From the NCBI GenBank assembly GCA_025331565.1, contig JAFREQ010000011.1:15334001-15398000 (forward strand): a stretch of DNA of 64,000 bases, read 5' to 3'. The position numbers were made by a program, and so were the translations under genes. The notes below the pieces were generated by a model. That model had not been told where the DNA came from, ran no database searches, and saw only the letters and a program-made list of their open reading frames with translations. Of this stretch, positions 1-13,408 are shown one piece after another. Each line of letters starts with the position of its first letter. Position 1 is the first letter of the stretch. Origin of the DNA: Holacanthus passer (lineage: Eukaryota; Chordata; Actinopteri; Pomacanthidae).

Positions 1-3000
1 TTGTAACATAGAACGAACATTATTTTAACAATAATTAACCCCTCCGAATCATAATTTTACCATATTGTCATTGAAAGTATTTTTTTGTGTATGTTTTTTG
101 GGGGGATAAGCATAACAACAGTTCAATTCGTAGTTCGGTACAATCAGCTAAAACTAATGCAGTCAAATACAACAGTAGTGAAATTAATTCTCCATTTAAG
201 AAGGTTATTATATTTAGTTTTGTTGACACTGTTTTATGAGAGAGGTTAATTTAACTTCATGGTCATTTTGGAGGCTGTTTTTTGTGTTGTGGAATTGTAT
301 TGCCTCATACTGACAGGTGTTTTTATTATTTTAACTCCCCTCTGTGATACAAATGAAAAAAATCAGTGACGTAAAAGTGATGTAATATAGACTCATTGTT
401 TAAGGGTTAATCCGCTCAAATGCATAGGATCTGTTTTGGAGCTTATAATTTGATGTCTGGTTACTGAGAAATTCCACCCACTAAGTAACACTTTCCACTA
501 CATCGTATAGTTTAAACAGGGTGTTGTCTGACTCAAAACTTTATTTGCTATGAGCAACAGAGGCTTTGTGCAATGATACACAACCACACCTCAAACTTTT
601 CCCTGAGCCCTTTTTGGTATTTGCATACTTCATGCTCCTTTGGTAGTTATTGCCTGTTGCATAACAGATAGTGGTCGCACTGTGGGATCTTTGTAATTTA
701 AAAAAAATAATAAATGAAAATAATAATTGATCATTTGAGAAGCACCTCCAAGCTATTATTTTTCATAATTTTGATTCTGGCAGAGATAAATCAAACTTCA
801 AGTTTAAATTATGGGTGCCATAAACTTGGCATAAACTTACTTTGTCATTAAAAACAATCAAGGCCAAGAACACTAGTGCTTCAGAACTGGATGTGCGCAC
901 GCTGTGTCCGCAGGCACAGTGATGGGAAAACTTTCAGACAACTCGCGTGCAAACATAACTCCCAGACATACCACACAAGGCAGGGAGTGTTAGTTGGCAA
1001 GCGCTGCAGGACTGCCTATTGTTCAACAGACAAAAATTGTATGAGAAAGTGTGTGTTTGATGTGAGACGCTTCATCTTTCTCCCTCACTGTTGCACTGCA
1101 GATTCCTTTTAAATCTCTGTTTTTCATGAATTACACAATTTTTTTTGCGTCCATTGAAATGTGAAGTTGTTTTCATTCATTTTATTCGAACAACTTTGCT
1201 CTTGTAGTTAATCATGCAATACTGGTTTAAAGAAACATTTGCCCTATGTTTATTATTAGATATGATTGGAGAAAACGAAAAGATGTTTATGTGGCTCTTC
1301 CTTAGGTACATTTTATAATTATATTTTGGTTTTGTTTTGCCTCTGCAAAATGGAAAAGAAACTTCAGTTTATTGCAGACATTCTGTTGGTTTTGTTGGCT
1401 GAACCACCACATCTGTAACACCACACAGTTTGGGATTTATTAGAGAGATTGCAGAGGATGTCTGGCAGTAAACAGATGTCTGTGAGGTGACACAGAGGCT
1501 CCAACCCTCCTGCTGTCTTTGTCCTTGTAAGGAGACTCCGGGTGTGTTCATTTGACTGAGTCACGCCAAAAGGTACAGGAAAACCAGAACCACAGCCATG
1601 GCTGAGAGGCTGGAAAGAATACCTTTGCTAAGCTGGAGTGTCTTTGTTTGGATTAGTCATTTATATGCGGATGCTTGCAAACAGTCGTGGATTTCCATTT
1701 GACTTTTATGGATTGCCGGATTGTAACGGCTCCAAATAATGTGGAAGCAGCTGCTGCTTAGTTTTGTCAATGATTCCATTACCTTTGATAGATGACATAA
1801 ATAGCCTTGACATATTGTTGACACAGAGAGGCTCTCCCTCCATCAGGAGGTCGATTTAATCATGTCGTCCAGTTATCACCCGCAGCATTAAAGAAAAGGC
1901 CGCGGTGGTCTCTTCAGGAAGTGACAACACAAGTGATGCAGATGCTGTGACAAACGGATTTGTGTCTGCAGAGGATGTGATGCAGTTGTGAACTCCAATG
2001 ACCTCAGCCAGAGTCCTGCGGCAGACAGGCAGAGTGTTGTGGACACAGTAAAGCAGCGCTGCCAGCGTTTTTAGAACAAGGCTTCAATCACAGTACGAGC
2101 TGGCACGCCCAGCCAAGGAATACTTCTCTCTAATTAGACAGTGTACATTCAGTGGGTCCTGAATGGGAACAAGGCTGAGTTTTGTTGAGAAAGTGAATCT
2201 CTAGTGACGCATGTTGTGATACTGAAGTGACTTCTGGCTGTGCTTGTGTTTCTCCATGGTAAAGGCTATGGGTAAGCTAAGGTAATGTCCCAGGATTCAA
2301 CAGTGGTCATCATATGTCAGCTTCCTCCCCTAAACACATATGGTCAGGCATGTGCTACTTACACCAGTACACACAAATCTTCCCACTGTCTCTCTCTCAC
2401 ACACACACAGAAACCCCCCCTCTCTCAAATTTTCCTCCACTGTCATCATCCATGTGCCCACAGTGGCTCATCATCACATGGGTGTCTGAAACTGGGCGGT
2501 TACTTCATATCACTGAATGAGCTCCTTATCCATTCTGAATCTCAAACTCTCTTTTGGGAAGCGTCCGTGACTCAGCATGCCTGCTGTCTCATATCTCAGG
2601 GAACCAGATGAGTGTGTATTAGGGGCAAGCTGAACTGACTGATGCAGTACTGAGGGCTGAGCGTTCTGTACCTCCTGTTCAACACATACTGCAAGGCAAT
2701 TAAAGAGGCTCCTGATTTTGTTTTTACATACTGTCGCTGCCATGGTGCAGATGAGTAATATGATCTTTTACAAGAGGGGAAGTGTTGCTAATCATGGCTT
2801 GCAGCCAATGGGGGGGTCTGGCATTTTATTTTTAGCCATGCTGCTGCACGGCTATAGGGATGGTTTCGTCCGACGATTGGTCGGTCAGTCGGTTTACCAC
2901 TTTGGTCCACGCTGAAATATCTCAACAACTATTGGATTGATTGCCATGAACTTTGGTACAAACATCCATGCCCCCCTCAGGATGAACTGTAATTATTTTG

Positions 3001-3817
3001 TGCTCCCCTGACATTCCCATCAGCCTCAGCTGTACCTCTGCTATGGCGTGCAGGATGGTGAACATAGTAAACATTATATCGTCCTAACATCATCATTTCA
3101 TTGTGAATGTTAGCATGCTTACATTAGCTTTTAGCTTTTAGCACCATACAGCCTCACAGAGCCACTAGCATGTAAAATGTTTGTCTTGGGTCATTTTATA
3201 TTGCTTGCAAATTGACCAAACTGATAATCTGAGCTGGTTCTTTTCATGTGACTTATCTGCCGAACTGCAGACTATGATCACTTCTTATCTTCAGTAATTA
3301 TTGGACTTACTGCTAATGGCTTTGCACAATGGTTGGTTGCAATAGGACATGTTAAGCTCAATCTCTGTATGGATAAAGATTTTCATTGGCTTATAATCGT
3401 CACCAGTAGGATCTTGTCAACAGATTCCCCACCCCGCCCAGATGTCATCAAGAAAGAAGCAGCTCGCATGAAAGAATTCAGGCTGCAGCAGAGATACTCC
3501 ACCCTTTTGGGTGTGTTAAAGCTCCACTGTCTCTGTGCAGTCGCTCAAAGGTTCAAAAACGATTCATGAGCAATGCTTGTCTTGTTTGGAGGATGGAACT
3601 CATTCTGTCTTCAGTAGAGTCAGTGGGCATGTAAAGATTGCCGTACAAAGGAGGGAGACAAAAGATTGAAAATAGGAGGGGTAACCCACACTGTCAAGGG
3701 CATTTTGTAATCGGAGATGGACGTATTATCCCCACAAAAGTACCATTAACCTGTCTAGTGGCCCCCAGGGGACCCAGCCCAGCAGTAAGTGACCCACCTC
3801 TGTGCTTTGTGTTGCAG
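1..3817. other. iffo2 intronic sequence, no exon recognised
   Basis: AT-rich and without a supportable exon. It holds one common teleost repeat (2835-3175). Short open frames on either strand lack splice context or family resemblance. Confidence 0.6.
2835..3175 (-). repeat. Dispersed teleost non-autonomous element
   Basis: It contains the blocks 'caacaactattggattgatt', 'gccatgaactttggtac' and 'aggatgaactgtaat', and ends near 'agccatgctgctgcacggct'. From memory these match a very abundant ray-finned fish interspersed element. Family name not assigned. Strand is a guess. Confidence 0.65.
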
Positions 3818-3878
3818 ATGGGAGGAGGAGCTGTCCAAGCGACAGCAGCTGGAGTCCACGGTGGAATCCATGCAGAAG
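3818..3878 (+). CDS. iffo2: iffo2 exon a (first exon in window)
   Basis: A good acceptor (ttgtgttgcag) precedes A-TGG-GAG and the donor is gttggg. It encodes WEEELSKRQQLESTVESMQK, a coiled-coil segment. It enters with one base of a split codon, so at least one coding exon exists upstream. Confidence 0.8.
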
Positions 3879-6800
3879 GTTGGGAAACATAAACAATAAA
3901 ATATATTCCATTAACACACTCATGCACAGCTATTTGAAGCCACGGGTCATTTTCCACTTGCAGACAAGGTGCACAAATACGATCTGAGTAAAACATGTGA
4001 GCACATATACATTTCCAAAACTGCTACTACAGCACATGCATGAATATTTATATATAGCTCGGTTTGTCGTAGTGTTTCATTCAGTGTGGACTCAGCAGAG
4101 CTGTACTCAAAGCAGCTACAGCCAGAAGGATGTGTGTCCGATTAGAAAAACCACATTATAAACCCATCAGGAGCAGTCTGTTAGCCCAGATATACAGCAG
4201 ATATAAACAGTCTGTCATTATGTTTCTGTTCAGTACAAGAAAAGGAAAGAGAGGACAAGAGTAGAGGGCGAAATCAATTTAAAGTGTCACACCCTGAGGC
4301 TATATCATAACGCATACACCATCTCAGCTGCACCTCATCTAGTCCGCATCCCCCCTCTGCTTTTGCAGTAATCGATCGGCAACAGCATGCGTGTTGTCTT
4401 GGATTGTGGGTCAGCAAAACCCCAGATAGAGAGGTGGAGTGCCATCCCCGGGGGGCTTTAACCTTTTAGAGCACACAGGCAGATGTCACTGTGTTCGGAG
4501 GAGCCGGAAATCTGTTCAAAGATAGTAAATTCGGTGCAAACAGCCATTTATTGTTCAGGGCTCAGAGCCAAAGGGCTGTTACCATGTGCTGACTTAATAC
4601 AGAAGCAAAAACTGGCACTCTGCTAGTGATAGAATAAAGTCAACAGGGTTAGTCATCTTTTAGTGTTTATGAAAGTCAGTCTTTAAAATGCTAAACACAT
4701 GTTTATTAGCTAATTAGGACCCATTTATTAGGATACTGTGACCATAAGTTACAAGGGTCAGAGCACTCAATAATTCAATTCACTTCAATGTTTACGAGAT
4801 CAAAGGTGAGGTTGGATATTGAATTTGATGTTCTAAAACAGGTGCAAGACATAGTGGAGTGTTTCAAGTCTTCAAGTTTTAAAATATTTCAGATGAGGAC
4901 GCTCCAGATTTTTTGGAAGACACAATTTAAAGTTGAGCCTTAAAGGAAGTTTGACATCTTGAGAAACTTGAAACCACAACTTGGTGATTTTCCACTTTTA
5001 TTGTTACCTTTGGTCAGAACCAGCTGAACTTTTTCCTCCTGCTTTTTATGAGTTTTTATGCTAAGCTAATCTAACCAGCTGCTTGGCTGTAGCATCATGT
5101 TTACTGTACAGGCATGAACATGGTATTGATCATCTCATCTAACTCTGGGCAACAGAGGGAATAAGCTTATCGGAGTTTTCCCCATTGTTGGACTAATAAA
5201 GGAATATCTTATCTTATATTTTCCAAATGTTGCCTCTTGGACCTAATAAAACAAAACCTTTCTGTCCGACCTTCTTGTACGTTCAGTTAACAAACATGTA
5301 AGGCTTTAGGACATCGTCCCTTGCATGGCTCCACTTTTAAAACACCTTGAGTATTGCTAAATGCTTTCATCAGAGGCTCACATTTGCATCTCAGTAATCT
5401 CAATATAAAAAGGAAATTATGACCTTTGTGTACCAATCATAAAAAGCCAAACAATAACTTAATGTATAACAGTATAAGAGCTTTATTTGATAAGGGCCCA
5501 TATCAAAATGCAACAATGGTTGGTCTTTCATCTACCAGAATGTGAGATATGAATGTTTGTTATCAAGATTTACTGCAGTTATGAAATGATAATTGAACAG
5601 AATTATTTCACAGACTTTAGCAGGAAGGGTTTGTTGTGTTTTAGCGTACTTCTCTAACTCTAACAGTATCTCAGTTTACCAGTTATGTATCTTATATTAA
5701 GTCTCTCACTGTGACCTCTGCTCAGAGCGCCCGGGAGTCCTCCGAGGTCCAGGATGAGCTAAGTGAGAAGGTGGACAGACTGAAGGCTGAACTCGTGGTC
5801 TTCAAGAGTCTGATGAGTGATGTAAGTATTTGTTCAGGGCAGGAGTGATATCACCATCACTTCCCCAAGTCTGACAAAGCTTTCACACCATACAGCTGTA
5901 TTAACTCCCATACTTAAAGCCATCACATTCCAACAGTAGTGTTTGAAGAATGCGCAATTGTTTTCCTGGCTATCACTCTGATAAAGGCCGTCATTCACAC
6001 AGGTCTAAATAATAAGACTAAACACACCCTTGATTCCTTCCTTGAAAAATATATAATGCCAGAAAGCCTCCGAGACGAGCATTCATTGAAAACAGCTCGA
6101 ATAGCAGCTGTAGATCAAGAGCACTTCCTGTTCTGCACAGCCCTGTATTGTTCCCTGGCAGGTCTGCTCTACTGTGATATACAATTGTAATATACTGCAG
6201 TGGGCTCAGTCACAGCTTGTGCTTGCTCAGGGATAAATATAGTCGGATGTTGTTTTTGTTTTTGGAAGGCGTTGTTGTTTATCCTGCTTATCTTCACATT
6301 TTGGCATCTGTACATTGTATATTTTTCATATTATTTTCTCTGCTTCACTTCATCCCTGATGGTGTGTGAATACAGAGACAGGTAAGTGACGTAGGAGTAG
6401 TGGCTGTCTTACGAGGCGTATGTGGTATTATGTCACGGTTCTTCTAGTTGTGGTTAGTCATCCTGTATTTTGTAGTATGTGCTCTAGATGTGGTGACCCT
6501 CTTGTCATTGCTTGCAAAAACCCCAAAAACTAATCGTTCAATCCTTAGCCTTAATTTAACAAGGAAAGTCTCATTAAAAGTTTCATCTGGGTGTCCTGGC
6601 CATGATTGTGAATTACAGATAAGACCAGAATGCAACAAATGTTAATGAATGAAATTTGAATCATATAAAAAAAAAATTGCATCGTAAATGGTCATTTTAA
6701 AACGCTACATATATGACATCAATTAGTTGATATCTAATTCATTGTTAAAAGTTCAACAACAAATTGGTCTGGAGATGATTTTACCAACACTGACGTAACA

Positions 6801-9800
6801 TAATAATAAAGCATGAGTTGATGGCAGTTGCCTTAGGTTCTTTGCCTGCTGTAGCGAATCAAGTTCACATAGTCTTGCTTGGCCCGCACACGTCTCTAAA
6901 ACAACTATCCTTAACCCTGCAGCAAATGTCTGACCTGGACACCAAGATTCAGGAGAAAGCCAGGCGGGTGGACATGGACATCTGCAGGCGGATCGACATC
7001 ACGGCCAAACTGTGCGATGTGGCTCAGCAACGCAACTCTGAGGACATGTCAAAGATGTTCAACGTCAGTCCAGCCCGGTCGCTCCCAGAGAGGGTGGGTA
7101 TCTGCTGTTTCACTGTTTGTCAGAGGAGCCGACAGTAATCGCAGCAAAAATATGAATTCTTTTGTAAAGGAAACAGTCAGCACTCTACAGATGAAATCAG
7201 AGCTGCCGATGTCTGACTGTGTGTAGTTTCTTTTCCACCGGCTGATGGCGTACTGATTGACCCCTTTTGAAGATGCAGGAATGTACGCCTGCATGTTCGC
7301 CAGTACACACACAAACATATAAACATACACATGCAGAAGACTTAAAGTGAGTCTTACATACTGTATGCACACAGACAGAAAAGTGAAATGCTGATGTGGT
7401 GACTCTTCACTGCACACAAGGTTATCACATTGCGCCGACAATGCTGGCTAAAGCCCAAGTATAAATCCACTGGGAATCAAGCTGGTGGTCTCTCATGTTG
7501 CATGTTGTTACACAGCATGTCCTCACTTTCCCATCCCACTGTTCCAACTGCAGGCAAACATATGAAGCTGGGAATCTGTGTATTAGGTACTGATAAGTGC
7601 AGAATTAGATCAAAACTAAATCATCAAACTGCTTCAATCTTCAATAGTACATATTTAATTACTAAACTATTTGTAACTAAGCAATAAAAATCATGTTGTG
7701 CCACAGGGCTCTCGCCTCAGATCATCAAGCCACACGCTGCTTGTTGCGAATCTGATGAACGATGTTTAAATTTCTTTGTGTGTGTGTTTGCAGGGTGCCA
7801 TGGCCTCCTGCAGGAGAAAAGAGCGTAAAGCCGTGTCGGATGAGGAGAGCTCAGAGATGGATGCCGAGCCCAGCCCTTCAGAGGAGGAAGCCCCCGGGTC
7901 ACTCAACATCACGGACGAAATGAAACGCATGCTCAACCAGCTGTAAGCAACATCTCAGACACACACAGACACGCACACGCACCAGAATCAAGTCCTCTCG
8001 GCTTTGAATCAGGCGAATATGCTCTGCAGTTACACCAGCACAGTAGTTTCCTGCAAGTTGATGGAGTCGCACTCTGCATTGCTTCATCTCCCTCTAGTGT
8101 TGCTAATGAGTGTTGCAACTAACAAACGGTATGCTGATTCAGCAAAACTCAGCAGATATAAATAGTGTGGGCATTAATTTGCTTTGTTAAAGTCACAGTA
8201 GTCATTTTTTGGATACTTTCTAATGGTTTGTATTCACACAAACAGTAGCTGCTTTTACATGGACCCTAAGATTCCACTAATTCCAATCAGAATAAAAATG
8301 CCTCATTTAGTTCAGCATGAATCCCATTGAGGAGTTTCACAACAATAAAATATCAATTTTTAAAACCGTTACTTTCCACTAATTTGGTGTTACCTATTAC
8401 AGCTGTAGATGGTAAATCACGTATATTGAAATAGAGAAATATTGTCCATATAACCACAGCTATTGTACATTTTGGAACAGCCTCTTCACTAATCACTAAC
8501 CCCTAAAATATTTTCAAAAGAAAGTCTTTTCCTTATACTCTCCCTTCCATCTGTTTGTCTTCTTTCTAAGCGCATCTTCTTCTTTGCTTGTGACCTCTGC
8601 TCAGTCTGCTGGCCATTATACTTGTCTTCCCTCTCCTCCCTCTCTCTCTCTCTCTCTCTCTCGTTCTTTCCGTTCCCCGTCCTTGTCCTACACAGACATT
8701 GTTCAGATAACTCCTTTGTTGCCAGGCGCGAGACATTTGAAATCGACGACGACTGCGACAGTCTGACATGGGAGGAAAACGAGGAGACCCTGCTGCTGTG
8801 GGAGGACTTCACAAACTACAACGTGCCGTGCACCATCGCTGCAACCACCTGCACAAACGCCTGCCCGTCTGAAAGCAATGGTGAAGCTGACCCAGTGAGT
8901 CCTGCCTGCACTGATGGCACAGTATATGCTTTTTAACCTCACGCAAGACAGTGTGTAGATCACTGCTATTGGTGCTGTGTCAGACATTTTCTCATGCATG
9001 ATGAATGAGGCCTCTGTCTGTGCTCTCTAAGGACTCCCAGGATGGAAGTCTTGGCAGCCTCATTGACGAAACAGAGTCACTATTTAAGACCAGAGAGCAG
9101 GAGTACCAGGAGACCATCGGCCAGATCGAGGTAGACAATCGGAGTGTTTTTGTGTGTGAGAAAGAGACTCGCAAGCACAAAATGAGATTAAAGCAAAAAA
9201 ACATGAAACGATACGAAACGTTAGCTGTGTCCCAAACCCATACCACACACTGATTGTAAGCAGGTTTTTAGTGTGTAGTGTGTTCCAAGTGACAGAATAA
9301 CATCTGCGCAAAGCAAACAATATGCAACTAAAGACAGCTGATTTGTGTGTTGTTGATGCTATTCTCCAACAAATTAATGCACAAAGAAAATGGAGGAACT
9401 ACTCCAAAAAAATATATATGGTGGCGAAACAGCTCTATTTGATGTCAAGTTTAATTTAGAGTGACATCTGAAGTTCCAGCTTGTTTGACGCTGCACAAAT
9501 TGTATCTAGAATAATCAAAATTCAAATTGTACATAGAATGAAATATTAGTGTAAATGTATATTGATATTTTTGTATAATAACGGCTAAAGTAGTAGTGAC
9601 ATTTATTATGGATGGATAGCGTGAAATGTTTAGAAGGGCAGGGGAGCATTTTTTAAATTTTATTCTCAGAAAGCTACTGGTTCAAAGAGAGAGGGGCTGG
9701 AATACTGTCATTTCTAATGTGCATTATAGTGGATATTGAAAATGGTTGTTCCATTAAAATATGACACATCACATGCTAGTGAAGTGTCTATGATTAAATG

Positions 9801-10245
9801 AAGTGTAACTATTTAACACAGTTATATTATTTTGAGATATTAGCTGGGATGGTGTTTCAAGGGAGAGTCCATTTAAAATGTTAATAAAGCCACAGAGGGT
9901 GTAGCTTTGTTAAAAACTGAACCATGAGGTCAGTCCCTCTCCACCCCAGTAATTTTCCTACAGTCCCTTACACACATCCTCACTCTGTTTAATCCGTTTC
10001 CCTTCTTTTAGATGGAATTGGCCACAGCAAAGAGTGACATGAATCGACATCTGCACGAGTACATGGAGATGTGCAGCATGAAGAGAGGCCTGGACGTGCA
10101 GATGGAGACCTGCCGACGGATGATTAAAGGTGGAAGGAACTCTCCCTCTATCAGCTCCGTGGCCAGCAGCGACTCAGGGAACACAGACGAGATCCAGGAT
10201 GAGATCTCGGACAAGGACGTAGAGGCCGAAGTCCCCGTTAGTTGA
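3818..10245 (+). CDS. iffo2: Intermediate filament family orphan 2 (3' part of gene, seven exons)
   Basis: Seven + strand exons (3818-3878, 5726-5821, 6923-7093, 7794-7942, 8726-8894, 9032-9130, 10012-10245) join in one frame to encode the C-terminal 325 residues of an IFFO protein. Seen: consistent GT/AG junctions and phases, the MDICRRIDITAKLCDVAQQR block, the acidic DDDCDSLTWEE stretch with ETLLLWEDF, and the rod end MNRHLHEYMEMCSMKRGLDV followed by METCRR. Known: IFFO proteins have an intermediate-filament rod ending in this coil 2 motif; IFFO1 is reported as a nuclear scaffold protein, while IFFO2 is less studied. The tail SSVASSDSGNTDEIQDE, ending in Val-Ser, resembles IFFO2 more than IFFO1, which is from memory. 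The head and coil 1 exons must lie upstream of the window, since no exon before 3818 could be supported. Convergent with terf2ip. Confidence 0.9.
4935..5165 (-). repeat. Common percomorph interspersed repeat, copy 1 (reverse orientation)
   Basis: 'tatgctaagctaatctaacc' and 'gatcatctcatctaactctg' are reverse-complement relatives of the blocks at 23386-23640 and 52395-52815. It is an old, diverged copy in an iffo2 intron. Confidence 0.6.
5166..5218 (+). repeat. LINE/SINE-type 3' tail
   Basis: 'ttttccccattgttggacta' is followed by ataaaggaatatcttatctt, a retroposon 3' tail with a short terminal repeat. The same tail follows the tRNA-Phe at 30925-30975. Confidence 0.5.
5726..5821 (+). CDS. iffo2: iffo2 exon b
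   Basis: The acceptor is cctctgctcag and the donor gtaagt. It has 32 codons in phase 0, starting SARESSEVQDELSEKVDRLK and continuing as a heptad-like coiled coil to KSLMSD. Confidence 0.88.
6923..7093 (+). CDS. iffo2: iffo2 exon c
   Basis: The acceptor is taaccctgcag and the donor gtgggt. It has 57 codons and contains the conserved DLDTKIQEKARRVDMDICRR segment and CDVAQQRNSEDM. Confidence 0.92.
7794..7942 (+). CDS. iffo2: iffo2 exon d
   Basis: The acceptor is tgtttgcag and the donor gtaagc splits a Leu codon. It starts with a basic CRRKERK patch (a possible nuclear localisation signal) and passes through an acidic Ser-rich linker to MKRMLNQ. Confidence 0.92.
8641..8662 (+). repeat. (TC)11 microsatellite upstream of iffo2 exon e
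   Basis: A perfect 22-base TC run, about 60 bases before the exon e acceptor, inside a pyrimidine-rich stretch. Confidence 0.95.
8726..8894 (+). CDS. iffo2: iffo2 exon e
   Basis: The acceptor tgttgccag lies about 60 bp after a (TC)11 tract at 8641-8662, and the donor is gtgagt. It encodes RETFEIDDDCDSLTWEENEE, then TLLLWEDF, then a variable Cys/Thr-rich stretch. Confidence 0.92.
9032..9130 (+). CDS. iffo2: iffo2 exon f
   Basis: The acceptor is gctctctaag and the donor gtagac. Its 33 codons include ETESLFKTREQEYQETIGQI, the coil 2 segment leading into the conserved rod end. Confidence 0.92.
10012..10245 (+). CDS. iffo2: iffo2 last coding exon
   Basis: The acceptor is cttcttttag. It encodes MELATAKSDMNRHLHEYMEM onward through the rod-end motif and a Ser/Asp/Glu-rich tail, to a TGA at 10243-10245. 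The first Met codon is internal to the protein and is not a start. Confidence 0.95.
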   Translation: MELATAKSDMNRHLHEYMEMCSMKRGLDVQMETCRRMIKGGRNSPSISSVASSDSGNTDEIQDEISDKDVEAEVPVS

Positions 10246-12175
10246 TGGCTGCATACCTGGGGCTTTGTCCCGTCTCCACCCGAACGCCACTCGTTCTCAC
10301 AGAGGTTCAGTCTGTATGGAGCTCCACCCTGCTAGAGAGGTGGAACAACCTAAATCTGGGCCTGTCTGACCTATTTAAGTTCTGATGGTCGTGCTCACTG
10401 ATGCAGGCCCAGAACTGGTGCTTTTATACTATTTCTGTTGTTTAGAAAGTGGTGGGGGGTCTTTGCTTCACAAAGAGAAAGGGTGCAAACAGAGTCCGAG
10501 CTGTGCTCTCTTCCTCACTGCTGCCTCGCTGGATCCTTGTCCAGAGCTTCACATCATTTTAAGGGAGAGAAAAATAAAAATTCTCAAATGTTTTAAACTG
10601 GCTGAGAAGTGTTTTGTACAAATTCCCCCAATAATGTCCTTTTTTTCTAAAGGAATAATAATAGTACATATTGTGCTCCTCCACATAGCATCCACATAAA
10701 TATACATTGATCTTTACATACAATTTTTAATATTTGATTTAGATTTAAACGTGTCTGTGCCCCTTAATTGGACCATTATTTTGTTTTTGGCTTGATTAAC
10801 AAGGGTCCGATGGAATCCAAGTTGAACTGTTGGGGGTTTAAGCGTCTTCTGCCAAGGAGACAACAAGGAGTGGAGACAAATGGTGTTGAGTTCTGGTGGT
10901 TTCTGAGGGAACTCTGCAGGGTTGCCAAAGTTGACAGAGGAAAGGAGCACAGCCTTTTGATGCATCAGTGCACTACTGAAGTTCTATGCAATTTAGCTGG
11001 CCTTATTTTTGGACTGGCTTTTCACCCTTCCTCGTTTCTCTTAAAACTGATTAGCTTTTTAAGCAAAGCAGGTGTTTTTCTATGTATCATTTCGAGAACT
11101 CTTGTGTGCATTTGAGTGTGAAATAATCTTAGTATGAGACATTTGTTTTGTCATGGACATCAACAGTAGAAACTGGAACAGCGCCCCCTCAAGAAGGGAC
11201 TGATATCTTCATTCATGACCATAATTTTTAACATTTGCCAGATGCTATGTGCGACTGAAACAGGCAGTGCATTGTTATGATTCTCATATACTTCATTAAG
11301 GAAACACTGTTCTCGTCTTGTGCAGTTTAGTTTGTGCACATCAAGACATATCATTTCAAAATCCAGTAGTTTTTATAAAAGAAATATAAGTCATTAAAGC
11401 CAAACAATGCCCTCAAACGTCTTAAGCAAACCAAAGGACATATTTTGAAAAGCTTCCCTTTCACTTCACCTTACATCATTAATTTCTTTGTTTATGTGTG
11501 GTTTCATTCTGAGACTTGCTGTCCTGCAGGGGACTCTGTTCCAGACGGGCTGCACATTCTGCTTTGTCTCTTCTGAATCGGGGCTAAAAGTGTTAGACTG
11601 TACATAGAGGGCTGTAGGCATGTGATCGTACACCCCAGAGGCCTTTTTGTTCATATTAAGTCTTTTTGCAACAGACTGAGATGTCTCACAATTTCACTTT
11701 TCAGTGCTCTCGCTGGATTAGCGTAGAAACTGACGGACGCATGGGGACAGAAGTGATCTTTTTAATCACCTCTTTGTATTATAATGTATGTACGGTTTGC
11801 TGGATCAAAGATTAAGTGCTACTTCTATCTTGAAGTTTTACAGAATGTTAAAATACAGGCCTTTTGTTATTTCAGCATGTTTGTGTCAAGAAAAGGAGTT
11901 ATGGGTCTTTTTTTTATAACTTTATTTTTGAAACTAAATAGCTGCAATGCAGACTGTGCGCTACGTTTTTAATCAAAACAGTGTCTATCCTAATCATTAA
12001 TTAATTGTATTTGTGGCAGAAAATGTATTTTTCACTGTTTTTTAATCATTCTATGTTAACCAAAAAAAAGTGTGCTATTGTCTCCATATTCTGCTTTTAT
12101 TAATTTTGCAGGACTATTAAACTTGTTCCAGACATTTTGGTCACTTATTGACCAGATCAGCTCACCCATAATAAA
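10246..12175 (+). other. iffo2: Probable iffo2 3' UTR
   Basis: No coding signal. AT-rich sequence follows the stop. Candidate poly(A) signals on + are AATAAA at 10573-10578, ATTAAA at 12116-12121 and AATAAA at 12170-12175. The true 3' end cannot be fixed from sequence alone and may lie further right. Confidence 0.5.
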
Positions 12176-13408
12176 AACTAATTGATTATATAAGTGACAA
12201 AGAGCCTTGCTCACAGAAAACCATCATATCCTTTTATGTTTGAGTTGATGTAAAACCAGCCTGATAAGTAACAAAGAGCCATTCTTTTATTGGTACTGTA
12301 CTTTGTATCGACAACATTGAGCGCTTTATTTATTGATTGTACGGCCGTTACCATCTGGAAACAACATAGTTTGCTGTTTTTCACTCTTCCTTGTTGAGAT
12401 TGTAGCCCACACCACTTTGACCATCACACTAACCAGCCAACCAAAGCAAAGTGTACAGTAACATGACAAAGATGTAAATGAATCCTACTAACTCTGGAAA
12501 GTCTCAGTGTTTGTACATGCCAACCGCATATGTGTTAGTTTGCAGATATTTACCTGATTGTTCCAAAAATCAGCAATCCTCGCAAACTATGAGTTACATT
12601 GAGTGTATTGTCTCCCTTTTCACTTCTTAAAGCAGGTCAAATCCCCACGACACACAGTCCATAAAACTGTAGCAACCCTCCTTAATGAATGTAGCTTGAT
12701 TGGAGGCGTCCTCTAAAGACGAGTAAAAGCTGAGCAAAAAAAAGTAGCTGTTTAAATCCAGGGATATATGGTGTGCTGTTACTTACTGGAGACCTTGGTA
12801 TGTTTTGCTTTACTAAACGGGTTCTTACCTGACCAACTTACAGTATGTGACCTAGGTGTATGTAAATTAGGTCCTGGTGGATGTGAATGTTTCATACTAA
12901 AAAGGGGTTTTATACGATTGGTTTTTATCAGCGTAGCATTGGGATTACACGGTTAAGTGTTGTGTCAACATAGTTTTACATCTTCATCTGCATACCTGTC
13001 AAATGTCTTTATTGCTTGTATTTAATTTCACAAACATGACGGGAGATAAAAGGTGCAGCAATACTTGTGGCCATATTTGGGTAAAATGTACTGAACTGTA
13101 TTGGATACTGGTCTTTGTTGTTTTCATTTTAAGTGGTTGATTTGTCTGTTTTAATTTAATTGCTTTTCTCTCTTAGGTTTGTGGATTCATTATTTTGTTT
13201 AAACTATTGATACAGTGTATTCATGTGGGTCTGGGGCAGGTCATTTCAAAATTATGAATGTACTCAGTTGATATTGGGGGTAAAATGAAATAAAATGGTG
13301 GATTGGATAAAAATTAAGGCTAATTTGCTTCATTTTTTCATACTTTACACTGAATAATCTTTTCTAATTTAATGAGAAGCCTTCATTGTCCTTGATGTAC
13401 ATTTATGT

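Noticed and set aside
3818..10245. Assignment of the filament gene to iffo1
   Set aside because: The SSVASSDSGNTDEIQDE tail fits IFFO2. IFFO1, as I recall it, has a Pro-rich tail instead. Not fully excluded without alignment.
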